From Microbacterium sp. AG1240 (GTDB lineage: Bacteria > Actinomycetota > Actinomycetes > Actinomycetales > Microbacteriaceae): a stretch of DNA of 64,000 nucleotides. Position numbers and translations under genes: made by a program. Each line of letters begins with the position of its first letter. Within the stretch, counting starts at the first letter, position 1. This document shows, one piece after another, positions 51,896 to 60,686 of the stretch. The stretch covers positions 620,001-684,000 of the forward strand of contig NZ_RBXJ01000002.1 in NCBI RefSeq assembly GCF_003635115.1, in the 5' to 3' direction. The notes under the pieces are model-generated. The model was not told the origin of the DNA. It worked only from the letters and a program-made list of their open reading frames with translations, and did not search any database.

Positions 51896-53572
51896 ATGCC
51901 CACCACCGTCTACGACCCGCCCGCCCTCGCCCCCGGCACGCTCCGCGTGTACCCGCTGGGCGGACTCGGCGAGGTCGGACGCAACATGACCGTCTTCGAG
52001 TACGAGGGAAAGCTCCTCGTCGTCGACTGCGGCGTGCTGTTCCCCGAGGAGCACCAGCCCGGTGTCGACCTGATCCTTCCTGACTTCTCGCCGATCAAGC
52101 ACCGCCTCGACGACATCGTCGGCATCGTGCTCACCCACGGTCACGAAGACCACATCGGCGCCGTGCCGTACCTCCTCAAGCGCAAGGGCGACCTGCCCCT
52201 CATCGGGTCGGGTCTGACGCTCGCGCTGATCGAGGCGAAGCTCAAGGAGCACCGCATCAAGCCGTACACGCTGACGGTGAAGGAAGGGCAGCGCGAGCAG
52301 GTCGGCCCGTTCGACCTCGAGTTCATCGCGGTCAATCACTCCATCCCCGATGCCCTCGCCGTGGCGATCCGCACGCCCGCGGGGCTGGTGCTGGCCACCG
52401 GCGACTTCAAGATGGATCAGCTGCCGCTCGACGGCCGCATCACCGACCTCCGCGCTTTCGCCCGGCTGGGAGAGGAGGGCGTCGACCTCTTCCTGGTCGA
52501 CTCCACCAACGCCGAGGTGCCCGGGTTCACCCCGACCGAGCGCAGCATCGGCCCCGTGCTCGACCAGGTCATCGCGAAGGCTCCGCGCCGGGTGATCGTC
52601 GCGAGCTTCTCCAGTCACGTGCACCGCGTGCAGCAGGTGCTGGATGCTGCGGCAGCCAACGGGCGCCGAGTCGCGCTCATGGGCCGCAGCATGGTGCGCA
52701 ACATGACGATCGCCGAGCAGCTCGGCTACCTAAAGGTGCCCGACGGGGTGCTCGTCGACTACAAGAAGGCCCGCGACATCCCCGACGACAAGATCGTCTA
52801 CATGTCCACCGGCTCGCAGGGCGAGCCGATGGCCGTCCTCAGCCGCATGGCCAACCTGGACCACGAGATCGAGCCCGGTCCCGGCGACACCGTCATCCTC
52901 GCTTCCAGCCTCATCCCGGGCAACGAGAACGCGGTCTACCGCGTGATCGACGGCCTGACCAAGCTCGGCGCGAACGTCGTGCACAAGGGCAACGCCAAGG
53001 TGCACGTCTCGGGCCACGCCGCGGCGGGCGAGCTGATCTACTGCTACAACATCCTGCAGCCGAAGAACGTGCTCCCCATCCACGGCGAGTACCGCCACCT
53101 GACGGCGAACGCAAAGCTCGCGCAGGAGACCGGCATCCCCGCCGAGCGCACGATCCTGGGCGAGAACGGTGTCGTGGTCGACCTGCGCGACGGTGTCGCC
53201 ACGGTCGTCGGCCAGCTCGACATCGGCTTCGTCTACGTCGACGGGTCGACCGTCGGCGAGATCACCGACGCCGACCTGAAGGACCGCCGCATCCTCGCCG
53301 AGGAGGGCTTCATCTCGGTCATCGTCGTCGTCGACTCGGCCACCGGCCGCGTCGTCACGGGGCCCGAGATCCACGCGCGAGGCTTCGCCGAAGACACCAA
53401 GGTGTTCGAGGCCGTGAAGCCGAAGATCGCCGCCGCTCTCGCGGAGGCCGCAAAGTCGGGCGTTCGCGACCCGCACGCGCTGTCGCAGATCGTCCGCCGC
53501 ACGATCGGCCGCTGGGTCAACCAGTCGCTGCGCCGTCGGCCGATGATCGTGCCCCTCGTCATCGAGGCGTAG
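51896..53572 (+). CDS. rnj: Ribonuclease J
   Basis: A 558-residue metallo-beta-lactamase nuclease with endo- and 5'-3' exonuclease roles in RNA decay and rRNA maturation. It shows TLRVYPLGGLGEVGRNM, LTHGHEDHIGAVPYLL (the zinc-binding HxHxDH), ATGDFKMD, SSHVHRVQQV, TGSQGEP and GNAKVHVSGHA with its beta-CASP histidine. ATG 51896 follows GAGGAGG. In this phylum, rnj after dapA is conserved. Confidence 0.95.
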   Translation: MPTTVYDPPALAPGTLRVYPLGGLGEVGRNMTVFEYEGKLLVVDCGVLFPEEHQPGVDLILPDFSPIKHRLDDIVGIVLTHGHEDHIGAVPYLLKRKGDLPLIGSGLTLALIEAKLKEHRIKPYTLTVKEGQREQVGPFDLEFIAVNHSIPDALAVAIRTPAGLVLATGDFKMDQLPLDGRITDLRAFARLGEEGVDLFLVDSTNAEVPGFTPTERSIGPVLDQVIAKAPRRVIVASFSSHVHRVQQVLDAAAANGRRVALMGRSMVRNMTIAEQLGYLKVPDGVLVDYKKARDIPDDKIVYMSTGSQGEPMAVLSRMANLDHEIEPGPGDTVILASSLIPGNENAVYRVIDGLTKLGANVVHKGNAKVHVSGHAAAGELIYCYNILQPKNVLPIHGEYRHLTANAKLAQETGIPAERTILGENGVVVDLRDGVATVVGQLDIGFVYVDGSTVGEITDADLKDRRILAEEGFISVIVVVDSATGRVVTGPEIHARGFAEDTKVFEAVKPKIAAALAEAAKSGVRDPHALSQIVRRTIGRWVNQSLRRRPMIVPLVIEA

Positions 53573-53604
53573 AGATCCGCCGAGGCGGGCAGGCCCGGGA
53601 TCGC

Positions 53605-53610
53605 TAGTAT
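53605..53610 (+). promoter_or_regulatory. Leaderless -10 (TAGTAT) for the GNAT gene
   Basis: TAGTAT ends seven bases before the ATG at 53618, in the 45-base gap after rnj. Confidence 0.5.
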
Positions 53611-53617
53611 TCCGGGC

Positions 53618-54109
53618 ATGCCCGCCTTCGCCGTTCGCGCCGCCACGCAGTCGGACGGCGCGTTCCTGGCCGACATGGTCGTGGAAGCGGCGAACTGGAG
53701 GGAGGGCGCCGCCCGCCCCCGCCACGAGGTGCTCGCCTCCGCCGACTATCAGCGCTACCTCGCCGGCTGGATGCGGCCGGCCGACGTGGGCGTGGTGGCC
53801 CAGGTGCCGACGGGCGAGGCCGTCGGTGCGGCGCGGTTCCGGCTCTTCCCGCGCAGCGAACCGGGGTTCGGGTACGTCGGCACGGGGGTGCCCGAGCTCG
53901 TCATCGGCGTGCGCCCGATCTGGCGGGCGCACGGCATCGGACGGATGCTGCTGCACCGCCTCGCCGACGAGGCGCGCGCCCGTGGATACGCGCGCCTGAG
54001 CCTCAGCGTCGAGCGGGGCAACTACGCCGTCGTGCTCTACCGATCGGAGGGTTTCGCGGTCACCCGGAGCGGTATCGGTCGCGACACCATGGTCAAGCTC
54101 CTGCGCTGA
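53618..54109 (+). CDS. GNAT-family acetyltransferase
   Basis: A 163-residue acetyltransferase: [19 protein letters not shown]-terminus, [32 protein letters not shown] (the V-x-P-x-x-x-x-x-G-I-G acetyl-CoA loop), and YRSEGFAV near the end. The substrate is unknown. It lies alone between rnj and ftsK. Confidence 0.88.
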   Translation: MPAFAVRAATQSDGAFLADMVVEAANWREGAARPRHEVLASADYQRYLAGWMRPADVGVVAQVPTGEAVGAARFRLFPRSEPGFGYVGTGVPELVIGVRPIWRAHGIGRMLLHRLADEARARGYARLSLSVERGNYAVVLYRSEGFAVTRSGIGRDTMVKLLR

Positions 54110-54147
54110 TCGCCGCGTCGTTCCGGGCAAACGTCGTAGGTCGCGCC

Positions 54148-54153
54148 TACCGT
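54148..54153 (+). promoter_or_regulatory. Leaderless -10 (TACCGT) for ftsK
   Basis: TACCGT ends six bases before the ATG at 54160; the intervening GGAGGC is identical to that before the GT4-SGNH gene. Confidence 0.5.
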
Positions 54154-54159
54154 GGAGGC

Positions 54160-56799
54160 ATGCCCCGCAGTACTCCGGCGACCAGCGGTCGCGCGCCCGC
54201 GAAGAGCGCCTCACGCGCCCGCAAGCCCGCGCCCGCACCCAAGAAGTACGTCGGCGAGCCCGACAAGCCGGCCGTCGCCGTCCGAGCATGGCTCGGCGTC
54301 GCCCACGCGGTCGGGGGCGTGTTCCGTGCCTTCGGCCCGGAGAACCTCGAGAAGGAACAGCGCCGCGACGGCCTGCCGTTCCTGCTCGTCCTGCTCGCGG
54401 CCGCCGGGGCGACGGTCGAGTGGTTCTTCATCGGCTCCGACGTCGCCGCCGCCATCAGCGCCTACTCGGTCGGCGGTCTGATCGGTCGCGAGGCATTCGT
54501 CTTCCCCGTGCTGCTGCTGCTGCTCGCGGGATGGCTCTTCCGCCACCCCTCGTCCGTGCACGACAACGGTCGCATCGGCATCGGCTTCGCCCTCTTCGTG
54601 ATCGCGGTGGCGGGGTTCTGCCACGTTCTCGGTGATCGTCCTCAGCCGAATGCCGGGCTCCCCGCCCTGAGTTCCGCCGGAGGCCTTTTCGGCTGGATGG
54701 CCGGCGAACCCCTCGCGATGCTCATAACCCCGGTCGGAGCGGGCATCGTGCTCTCGCTCGTGGGCATCCTCAGCATCCTGATCCTCACCAAGACTCCGCC
54801 GAACCGCATCGGCACCCGTCTCGGCGACCTGTATGCCTGGATGTTCGACGCCGAGCGGGCGGCGCCGTCGGATCGATCGAAAGACGCCGCCGTCGACACC
54901 GACGACGACGACGAGGCCGGCCGCGAGGCGCGTCCGTGGTGGCGTCGCAATCGGTCGGGCCGCGAGGAGGACGCCGACGGTGCGCTCGGCTCGCAGGACC
55001 TCACCGAACTGCTCACACCGGGGAAGTCCGAGGGCGGTTTCGAGCAGGTCTTCGAGGCGCCGGAACCACCGCCCCTCCCGCCGATGCCCGACGCGCTCAC
55101 GGAGGTGTTCGCGCGTCCGACGATCGCCACGCCGCCGGCCGCGGCCGTGAGCCTGCGCGACGACTCCGACAGCGCCGACGACGAGCTCGGCACGATATCG
55201 GGGCTCGGCGGCGATAGCGCCGGCATGCCGCCGACCTCCGACTACCGTCTGCCGTCCGACACGGCGCTGGCCGCCGGCCCGCCCCACAAGGAACGGTCCG
55301 CAGCGAACGATGCGGTGGTGAAGGCTCTCGAGAGCGTGCTCCAGCAGTTCTCGGTCGACGCCCGGGTCACCGGCTTCTCGCGCGGTCCGACCGTCACGCA
55401 GTACGAGATCGAGCTCGGGCACGGCGTGAAGGTCGAGCGCATCACCGCGCTCACCAACAACATCGCCTACGCCGTCGCCTCGAACGAGGTGCGCATCCTC
55501 GCGCCGATCCCGGGCAAGAGCGCGATCGGCGTCGAGATCCCCAATGCCGACCGCGAGATCGTCACGCTCGGTGACGTGCTCCGCTCCGGCAACGCCGCAG
55601 CATCCACCCACCCCATGACGATCGGCGTCGGCAAGGACGTCGGCGGCGGTTACGTCGTCGCCAACCTCGCGAAGATGCCTCACCTCCTCGTCGCCGGTTC
55701 CACCGGTTCGGGTAAGTCCAGCTTCGTGAACTCGATGATCACGAGCCTGTTGATGCGCGCCAAACCCTCCGAGGTGCGCATGGTGCTCATCGACCCGAAG
55801 CGCGTCGAGCTGACGTCGTACGCGGGCGTTCCGCACCTGATCACCCCCATCATCACGAACCCCAAGAAGGCGGCCGAGGCGCTGCAGTGGGTTGTGAAGG
55901 AGATGGACATGCGGTACGACGACCTCGCGTCGTTCGGGTACCGCCACATCGACGACTTCAACAAGGCCGTCGTCTCCGGCGAGGTCACGCTGCCGGTCGG
56001 CAGCGAGCGGGTGCTGAAGCCGTACCCGTATCTGCTGGTGGTCGTCGACGAGCTCGCCGACCTGATGATGGTGGCCCCTCGCGACGTCGAGGACTCCATC
56101 GTGCGCATCACCCAGCTCGCGCGTGCCAGCGGCATCCACCTCGTGCTGGCGACCCAGCGCCCGTCGGTCGACGTCGTCACCGGGCTCATCAAGGCCAACG
56201 TGCCCTCGCGTCTCGCATTCGCCGTCACCAGCGTGACCGACTCGCGCGTCATCCTCGATCAGCCCGGCGCCGACCGCCTGATCGGGCAGGGCGATGCGCT
56301 CTTCCTGCCGATGGGCGCCAACAAGTCGCTGCGCGTGCAGGGCGCGTGGGTCAGCGAGTCCGAGATCGAGAAGGTCGTCGCCCACGTCACGAACCAGGCG
56401 CGTCCCGAGTACCGCTCCGACGTCGCCGCATCCGCCGAGCGCAAAGAGATCGACGCCGACATCGGCGACGATCTCGAGCTCCTGCTCGCGGCCGCCGAGC
56501 TGGTCGTGTCGACCCAGTTCGGGTCGACCTCGATGCTCCAGCGCAAGCTGCGCGTCGGCTTCGCCAAGGCCGGGCGTCTCATGGATCTCATGGAGTCGCG
56601 CGAGATCGTCGGCCCCTCGGAGGGGTCCAAGGCCCGAGACGTGCTCGTGACGAACGAGCAGCTCCCCGCCGTGCTCGCGCGCCTGCGCGGTCAGGAGGCG
56701 CCGGCGCCCGACCCGGTCGACGCGCAGTTCGACGGGCTCGAGGTCGTCGACGGCGACGAGGGCGACGAAGACATGTGGCAGCTGACCGGGAGAGACTGA
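54160..56799 (+). CDS. ftsK: DNA translocase FtsK
   Basis: An 879-residue septal DNA pump that clears chromosomes at division. After a basic N-terminus come four membrane helices (within residues about 70-220), a disordered acidic/Pro linker, then the motor. The motor has [13 protein letters not shown] (Lys519), [34 protein letters not shown] strand text and the C-terminal gamma winged helix with [17 protein letters not shown]. It overlaps pgsA by one base (TGATG). Confidence 0.95.
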   Translation: MPRSTPATSGRAPAKSASRARKPAPAPKKYVGEPDKPAVAVRAWLGVAHAVGGVFRAFGPENLEKEQRRDGLPFLLVLLAAAGATVEWFFIGSDVAAAISAYSVGGLIGREAFVFPVLLLLLAGWLFRHPSSVHDNGRIGIGFALFVIAVAGFCHVLGDRPQPNAGLPALSSAGGLFGWMAGEPLAMLITPVGAGIVLSLVGILSILILTKTPPNRIGTRLGDLYAWMFDAERAAPSDRSKDAAVDTDDDDEAGREARPWWRRNRSGREEDADGALGSQDLTELLTPGKSEGGFEQVFEAPEPPPLPPMPDALTEVFARPTIATPPAAAVSLRDDSDSADDELGTISGLGGDSAGMPPTSDYRLPSDTALAAGPPHKERSAANDAVVKALESVLQQFSVDARVTGFSRGPTVTQYEIELGHGVKVERITALTNNIAYAVASNEVRILAPIPGKSAIGVEIPNADREIVTLGDVLRSGNAAASTHPMTIGVGKDVGGGYVVANLAKMPHLLVAGSTGSGKSSFVNSMITSLLMRAKPSEVRMVLIDPKRVELTSYAGVPHLITPIITNPKKAAEALQWVVKEMDMRYDDLASFGYRHIDDFNKAVVSGEVTLPVGSERVLKPYPYLLVVVDELADLMMVAPRDVEDSIVRITQLARASGIHLVLATQRPSVDVVTGLIKANVPSRLAFAVTSVTDSRVILDQPGADRLIGQGDALFLPMGANKSLRVQGAWVSESEIEKVVAHVTNQARPEYRSDVAASAERKEIDADIGDDLELLLAAAELVVSTQFGSTSMLQRKLRVGFAKAGRLMDLMESREIVGPSEGSKARDVLVTNEQLPAVLARLRGQEAPAPDPVDAQFDGLEVVDGDEGDEDMWQLTGRD

Positions 56800-57368
56800 T
56801 GTCCGTGCCCCGTCAACTCCCCAACGCGATCACGATCGTGCGCATCCTGTGCGCGCCGATCTTCCTGTGGATGCTGCTCGCAGACGGCGGTGCCGACGGG
56901 GCCCTGCGGTGGTGGGCCGCCGTGCTGTTCATCGTCGCGATCGCCAGCGATGGAATCGACGGGTACATCGCCCGCCGGTACGACATCGTCACCGACCTGG
57001 GCAAGCTGCTCGATCCGATCGCCGACAAGGTGCTCACGGGTGCAGCGTTCGTCGGTCTGTCGATCCTGGGCGAGCTCGACTGGTGGGTGACGATCATCGT
57101 GCTCGTGCGCGAGATCGGCATAACGGTCTACCGGTTCATGGTCGTGAGCGATCATGTCCTGGCCGCGGCATGGATGGGCAAGCTGAAGACGGTCGCGCAG
57201 TCGATCGCCCTCTCGCTCGCGCTGCTTCCGCTCGCGTCGGTCGTCGGTGACTGGATCGTGTGGCTGAACATCGTCACCATGTGGGCCGCGGTGATCCTGA
57301 CGATCGCGAGCGGTCTCGACTACGTCGTGTCCGAGGTGCGCGGCGCCCGGAAGCGTCGTACCGCGTGA
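56799..57368 (+). CDS. pgsA: CDP-diacylglycerol-glycerol-3-phosphate 3-phosphatidyltransferase
   Basis: PgsA makes phosphatidylglycerophosphate, the precursor of phosphatidylglycerol and cardiolipin. The 189-residue membrane protein has the CDP-alcohol phosphotransferase motif DGIDGYIARRYDIVTDLGKL followed by LDPIADK. It starts in the ftsK stop (TGATG) and its stop overlaps the cinA GTG. Length and the PNAITIVRI start fit PgsA better than Pis or other family members. Confidence 0.93.
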   Translation: MSVPRQLPNAITIVRILCAPIFLWMLLADGGADGALRWWAAVLFIVAIASDGIDGYIARRYDIVTDLGKLLDPIADKVLTGAAFVGLSILGELDWWVTIIVLVREIGITVYRFMVVSDHVLAAAWMGKLKTVAQSIALSLALLPLASVVGDWIVWLNIVTMWAAVILTIASGLDYVVSEVRGARKRRTA

Positions 57369-57892
57369 TCGACGGGCTGCCCGACGATCTCGAGTCGACG
57401 CTCGTGCGTGATCCCCGGGAGAGCGCCGCGCGCCTGATCGACAGGCTCGCCGAACTCGGCTGGTCGGTCGCCGTCGCCGAATCGCTCACCGGTGGCCTGG
57501 TCGTCTCGTCGCTGGTGGGTGTGCCCGGTGCGTCGCGGGTGCTGCGCGGAGGCGTCGTCGCTTACGACTCGGCGATCAAGCAGTCGCTGCTGGGGGTGGA
57601 TCCCACGCTCCTCGAGGCTCACGGCGCTGTGCACCCGCGCGTCGCGCGGCAGATGGCCAAGGGCGTGTGCGCCGCGCTGGCCGTCGACGGACGACCCGCC
57701 GACGTCGGCATCGCGACGACGGGTATCGCCGGCCCCGAGTCTCCCGACGGGCAGCCGGTCGGAACGGTCCACATCGCGATCTCCACGCCGCTGGGAACCC
57801 GCGTCGACTCCTTGGAGCTGACCGGCGATCGCGAAGCCATCCGGCAGGAGTCCGCGCGCATCGCTGTGCGCCGTGCTCTCGCGGCGTTGTGA
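57365..57892 (+). CDS. cinA: CinA-family nicotinamide-nucleotide amidohydrolase
   Basis: A 175-residue CinA C-terminal-domain protein (PncC), which deamidates nicotinamide mononucleotide. It has the SVAVAESLTGGLV signature, LRGGVVAYDSAIKQSLLGV, IATTGIAGPESPDG and GTVHIAI. The N-terminal CinA domain of the two-domain form is absent, as is normal in actinobacteria. GTG 57365 overlaps the pgsA stop (GTGA). Confidence 0.93.
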   Translation: MIDGLPDDLESTLVRDPRESAARLIDRLAELGWSVAVAESLTGGLVVSSLVGVPGASRVLRGGVVAYDSAIKQSLLGVDPTLLEAHGAVHPRVARQMAKGVCAALAVDGRPADVGIATTGIAGPESPDGQPVGTVHIAISTPLGTRVDSLELTGDREAIRQESARIAVRRALAAL

Positions 57893-58049
57893 GATCCCCC
57901 GACCGCAGCGGGAACAGAACGTGTTTCCGCTCCGTTACATTCGGCGATTCCCACCCTTTGTCCAGCGCGCGGCGCTAGATTTGCAGAGCAGGTGTTGTAC
58001 CGTTGTCCACTCGGACAGACGGCGGAATCGAAGTGAGGAGGGGCCCCAA

Positions 58050-58358
58050 ATGATCCTGGTACGTCAAGAGATCGGTGAAGTCCTTCGTGATCTCCGCCAG
58101 CAGAAGGGCCGCACCCTGCGGCAGGTAGCGAGCCGTGCGAGTGTGGCGCTCGGCTACCTCAGCGAGGTCGAGCGCGGCCAGAAAGAGGCGTCGAGCGAGA
58201 TCCTCGCCTCCGTCGCAGAGGCGCTCGATGTGCCCATCTCCACGATCATGCGCGAGGTCGGCGACCGGCTCTCGGTGATCGAGGGCCTGCAGACCTTCCC
58301 CGACGTCGTTCCCGACGACCTGGTGGCCTCCGTCGAGCCCCAGCTGTCGTTGCGCTGA
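58050..58358 (+). CDS. clgR: XRE-family regulator, ClgR-like
   Basis: A 102-residue single-domain regulator with a helix-turn-helix at about 20-45 (TLRQVASRASVALGYLSEVERGQKEAS), matching ClgR, the actinobacterial activator of clp protease and related stress genes. Position after cinA and before recA is the conserved ClgR place. AGGAGG lies upstream. A TAGATT at 57976-57981 or TACCGT at 57998-58003 could be its -10. Confidence 0.93.
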   Translation: MILVRQEIGEVLRDLRQQKGRTLRQVASRASVALGYLSEVERGQKEASSEILASVAEALDVPISTIMREVGDRLSVIEGLQTFPDVVPDDLVASVEPQLSLR

Positions 58359-58376
58359 GCCCACTCTTCGTCGACC

Positions 58377-58601
58377 GTGCGTCGTAGCGAGTTCGATCGA
58401 GCCGTCTCCGACGAGTTCGGCGCCCAGGGCGACTCTCTCGCGGCAGACCTTTCGTTGATGGCACTCGGCGGCCGTACGGCGCGCGAGGCGTTGACGGCGG
58501 GCGTGCCTCCGCGAGACGTGTGGTTGGCCCTGTGTGCCGAGACCGACGTCCCCGAGAGTCGTCGGTACGGTGCGGGACGCCTCGAACCCCGTCGCCGCTG
58601 A
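58377..58601 (+). CDS. DUF3046 small protein
   Basis: A 74-residue protein of the DUF3046 family, with MRRSEFDRAVSDEFGAQ at the start and PRDVWLALCAETDVPESRRYG at the end. This gene lies directly upstream of recA in most actinobacteria. Its role is unknown. GTG 58377 matches the family N-terminus. Confidence 0.9.
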   Translation: MRRSEFDRAVSDEFGAQGDSLAADLSLMALGGRTAREALTAGVPPRDVWLALCAETDVPESRRYGAGRLEPRRR

Positions 58602-58645
58602 CGGCAACCACCGAGGAGTCGGCCTGCGCCCGCGTCGGCGTGTCA

Positions 58646-58661
58646 TCGAAGAAGTGTTCGA
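58646..58661. promoter_or_regulatory. LexA (SOS) box upstream of recA
   Basis: TCGAAGAAGTGTTCGA matches the actinobacterial LexA box TCGAAC-N4-GTTCGA except at one base. It lies just before the putative recA -10, which fits SOS-induced recA expression. Confidence 0.8.
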
Positions 58662-58669
58662 TACCGGCG

Positions 58670-58675
58670 TAGTCT
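58670..58675 (+). promoter_or_regulatory. Putative recA promoter -10 (TAGTCT)
   Basis: TAGTCT lies nine bases after the LexA box, so the box covers its -35 region. The recA leader would be about 170 bases. Confidence 0.5.
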
Positions 58676-58857
58676 CCTGCACAGTGGTGTTCGAGGATGT
58701 GAATGTCCCCGTGCGGGCGAAGCCCCGGCTCGATGTCGGTGGCCCTCCCTAGCGTGGACATCGTCGGATGACACCTACGCCTTGTCCCTGCATCCCCGCC
58801 GTCGGCGAGGAGCGCGACAGCCTACAGGCGACGGAACGCGAACAAGAGGAGCACGTC

Positions 58858-59907
58858 ATGCCATCACCCGCAGACCGCGAGAAGGCCCTGGAATCGGCAC
58901 TCGCCCAGATCGATCGGCAGTTCGGAAAGGGCTCGGTCATGCGACTGGGCAGCGACGACCGTGCTCCCGTCGAGGTCATCCCCACCGGATCCATCGCGCT
59001 CGACGTCGCACTCGGCGTCGGCGGACTCCCGCGTGGCCGCATCATCGAGATCTACGGTCCCGAGTCCTCGGGTAAGACCACCCTGACGCTTCACGCGATC
59101 GCCAATGTGCAGCGAGCCGGTGGCATCGCCGCGTTCATCGACGCCGAGCACGCCCTCGACCCCGACTATGCGAAGAAGCTCGGTGTCGACATCGACTCCC
59201 TGCTGGTGTCGCAGCCCGACACCGGTGAGCAGGCCCTCGAGATCGCCGACATGCTCGTGCGTTCGGGTGCCGTCGACCTGGTCGTCATCGACTCCGTCGC
59301 AGCCCTCGTGCCGCGCGCCGAGATCGAAGGCGAGATGGGCGACTCCCATGTCGGTCTGCAGGCTCGTCTCATGTCGCAGGCGCTGCGAAAGCTCACCGGT
59401 GGACTGAACACGACCAACACCACGATGATCTTCATCAACCAGCTGCGCGAGAAGATCGGCGTCTTCTTCGGCTCGCCCGAGACGACCGCCGGCGGAAAGG
59501 CGCTGAAGTTCTACGCGTCGGTGCGCCTCGACATCCGACGCATCGAGACGCTGAAAGACGGCACCGAGGCGGTCGGAAACCGCACGCGTGTGAAGGTCGT
59601 GAAGAACAAGATGGCCCCGCCCTTCAAGCAGGCGGAGTTCGACATCCTCTACGGCATCGGAATCTCGCGCGAGGGCAGCCTCATCGACTTCGGGGTCGAA
59701 CACGCCATCGTCAAGAAGTCGGGCGCGTGGTACACCTACGACGGCGAGCAGCTCGGGCAGGGCAAGGAGAACGCCCGCAACTTCCTGCTGAAGAACCCCG
59801 ACATGGCCACCGAGATCGAGTCGAAGATCAAGGGCAAGCTCGGCATCGGCGGCGCCCGCGACGACGCCTCCGTCTCAGACGAGCTCGCGGCTCGCCGCCC
59901 CGCCTGA
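58858..59907 (+). CDS. recA: RecA recombinase
   Basis: RecA forms the DNA filament for homologous recombination and triggers LexA self-cleavage. The 349-residue protein has GPESSGKTT at residues 67-75, the Walker [13 protein letters not shown], loop 2 [22 protein letters not shown], and the acidic/Ala-rich C-terminus. No intein is present. ATG 58858 follows AAGAGGAG; an in-frame ATG at 58768 would add a non-homologous extension. recX follows after one base. Confidence 0.97.
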   Translation: MPSPADREKALESALAQIDRQFGKGSVMRLGSDDRAPVEVIPTGSIALDVALGVGGLPRGRIIEIYGPESSGKTTLTLHAIANVQRAGGIAAFIDAEHALDPDYAKKLGVDIDSLLVSQPDTGEQALEIADMLVRSGAVDLVVIDSVAALVPRAEIEGEMGDSHVGLQARLMSQALRKLTGGLNTTNTTMIFINQLREKIGVFFGSPETTAGGKALKFYASVRLDIRRIETLKDGTEAVGNRTRVKVVKNKMAPPFKQAEFDILYGIGISREGSLIDFGVEHAIVKKSGAWYTYDGEQLGQGKENARNFLLKNPDMATEIESKIKGKLGIGGARDDASVSDELAARRPA

Positions 59908-59908
59908 C

Positions 59909-60655
59909 ATGGCGCCGATCGACGGGGGCGAGAGAGAGGAATCCGCTCTCGCCCCCGTGATCCCGCTTTTCGGCGGTCAGCACACCGAGCGACGGGCAAC
60001 GGCCCGCGGCGACCGTCCGCGGTCGCTGCCGCCCGAGGCACCGCGGGCGGAGTCATCTCGCGATGACACCGACATCCCGTGGCATGCGAGTTGGGTGGCT
60101 CCCGAGCCGAAGGCTCAGCGACCGTCGGAGGGCCGCAGGCCGGCCGACGTGTCGACCGACGACGGCGCGTCCGGTGCCGAGGCGGTCGATCCGGGCGAGG
60201 TGCGCGACGCGGCAGAGGCGAGCCTGCTCCGAAAGCTCCATACGAGGCAGTTGTCGGTTTCCGAGTCGCGGGGTGTGCTCCTGGCTGCGGGAATGACCGG
60301 CGGTGCCGCCGACGAGCTCCTGGATCAGTTCGAGCGTCTCGGGTACCTCGACGATCTCTCCCTGTCCCAGCAGCTCGTGCGGGCGGCCGTCGAGCGCAAG
60401 GGTCAGGGGCGGCAGGCCATCTCGCCCCTTCTGACACGGCGAGGCATCCCGCGCGACGTCGTCGACACCGTCTTGTCGGAGATGCCCGATGACGATCTCG
60501 AACGCGCTCTCGACTTCGCGCGTACCAAGGCGCGTTCCCTCGGAGCGCGTGACCGAGAGACGGCCCTACGGCGGCTTCTCGGTCAGCTCGCTCGACGCGG
60601 CTACCCGTCGTCGGTGTCGATGACCGCCGCTCGTCAAGCGCTCGACGAGCTGTAG
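59909..60655 (+). CDS. recX: RecX, regulator of RecA
   Basis: RecX limits RecA filament extension. The 248-residue protein has a C-terminal RecX three-helix repeat region (about 95-248: EASLLRKLHTRQLSVSESRG, LDQFERLGYLDDLSLSQQLV, ISPLLTRRGIPRDVV, ARRGYPSSV). The first ~90 residues are a Pro/Arg/Glu-rich extension with HASWVAP, longer than in E. coli. ATG 59909 begins one base after recA, so they are co-translated. It converges with the LAL regulator after a 31-base gap. Confidence 0.93.
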   Translation: MAPIDGGEREESALAPVIPLFGGQHTERRATARGDRPRSLPPEAPRAESSRDDTDIPWHASWVAPEPKAQRPSEGRRPADVSTDDGASGAEAVDPGEVRDAAEASLLRKLHTRQLSVSESRGVLLAAGMTGGAADELLDQFERLGYLDDLSLSQQLVRAAVERKGQGRQAISPLLTRRGIPRDVVDTVLSEMPDDDLERALDFARTKARSLGARDRETALRRLLGQLARRGYPSSVSMTAARQALDEL

Positions 60656-60686
60656 GCACCGCAGCCCTCGCGGCGATCGACGCGTC

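Noticed and set aside
58690..58705. Second LexA-like half-site near recA
   Set aside because: Only one GTTCGA half is present, with no partner.
58768..58858. In-frame extension of recA from ATG 58768
   Set aside because: Extension has no RecA similarity, and AAGAGGAG is placed for ATG 58858.
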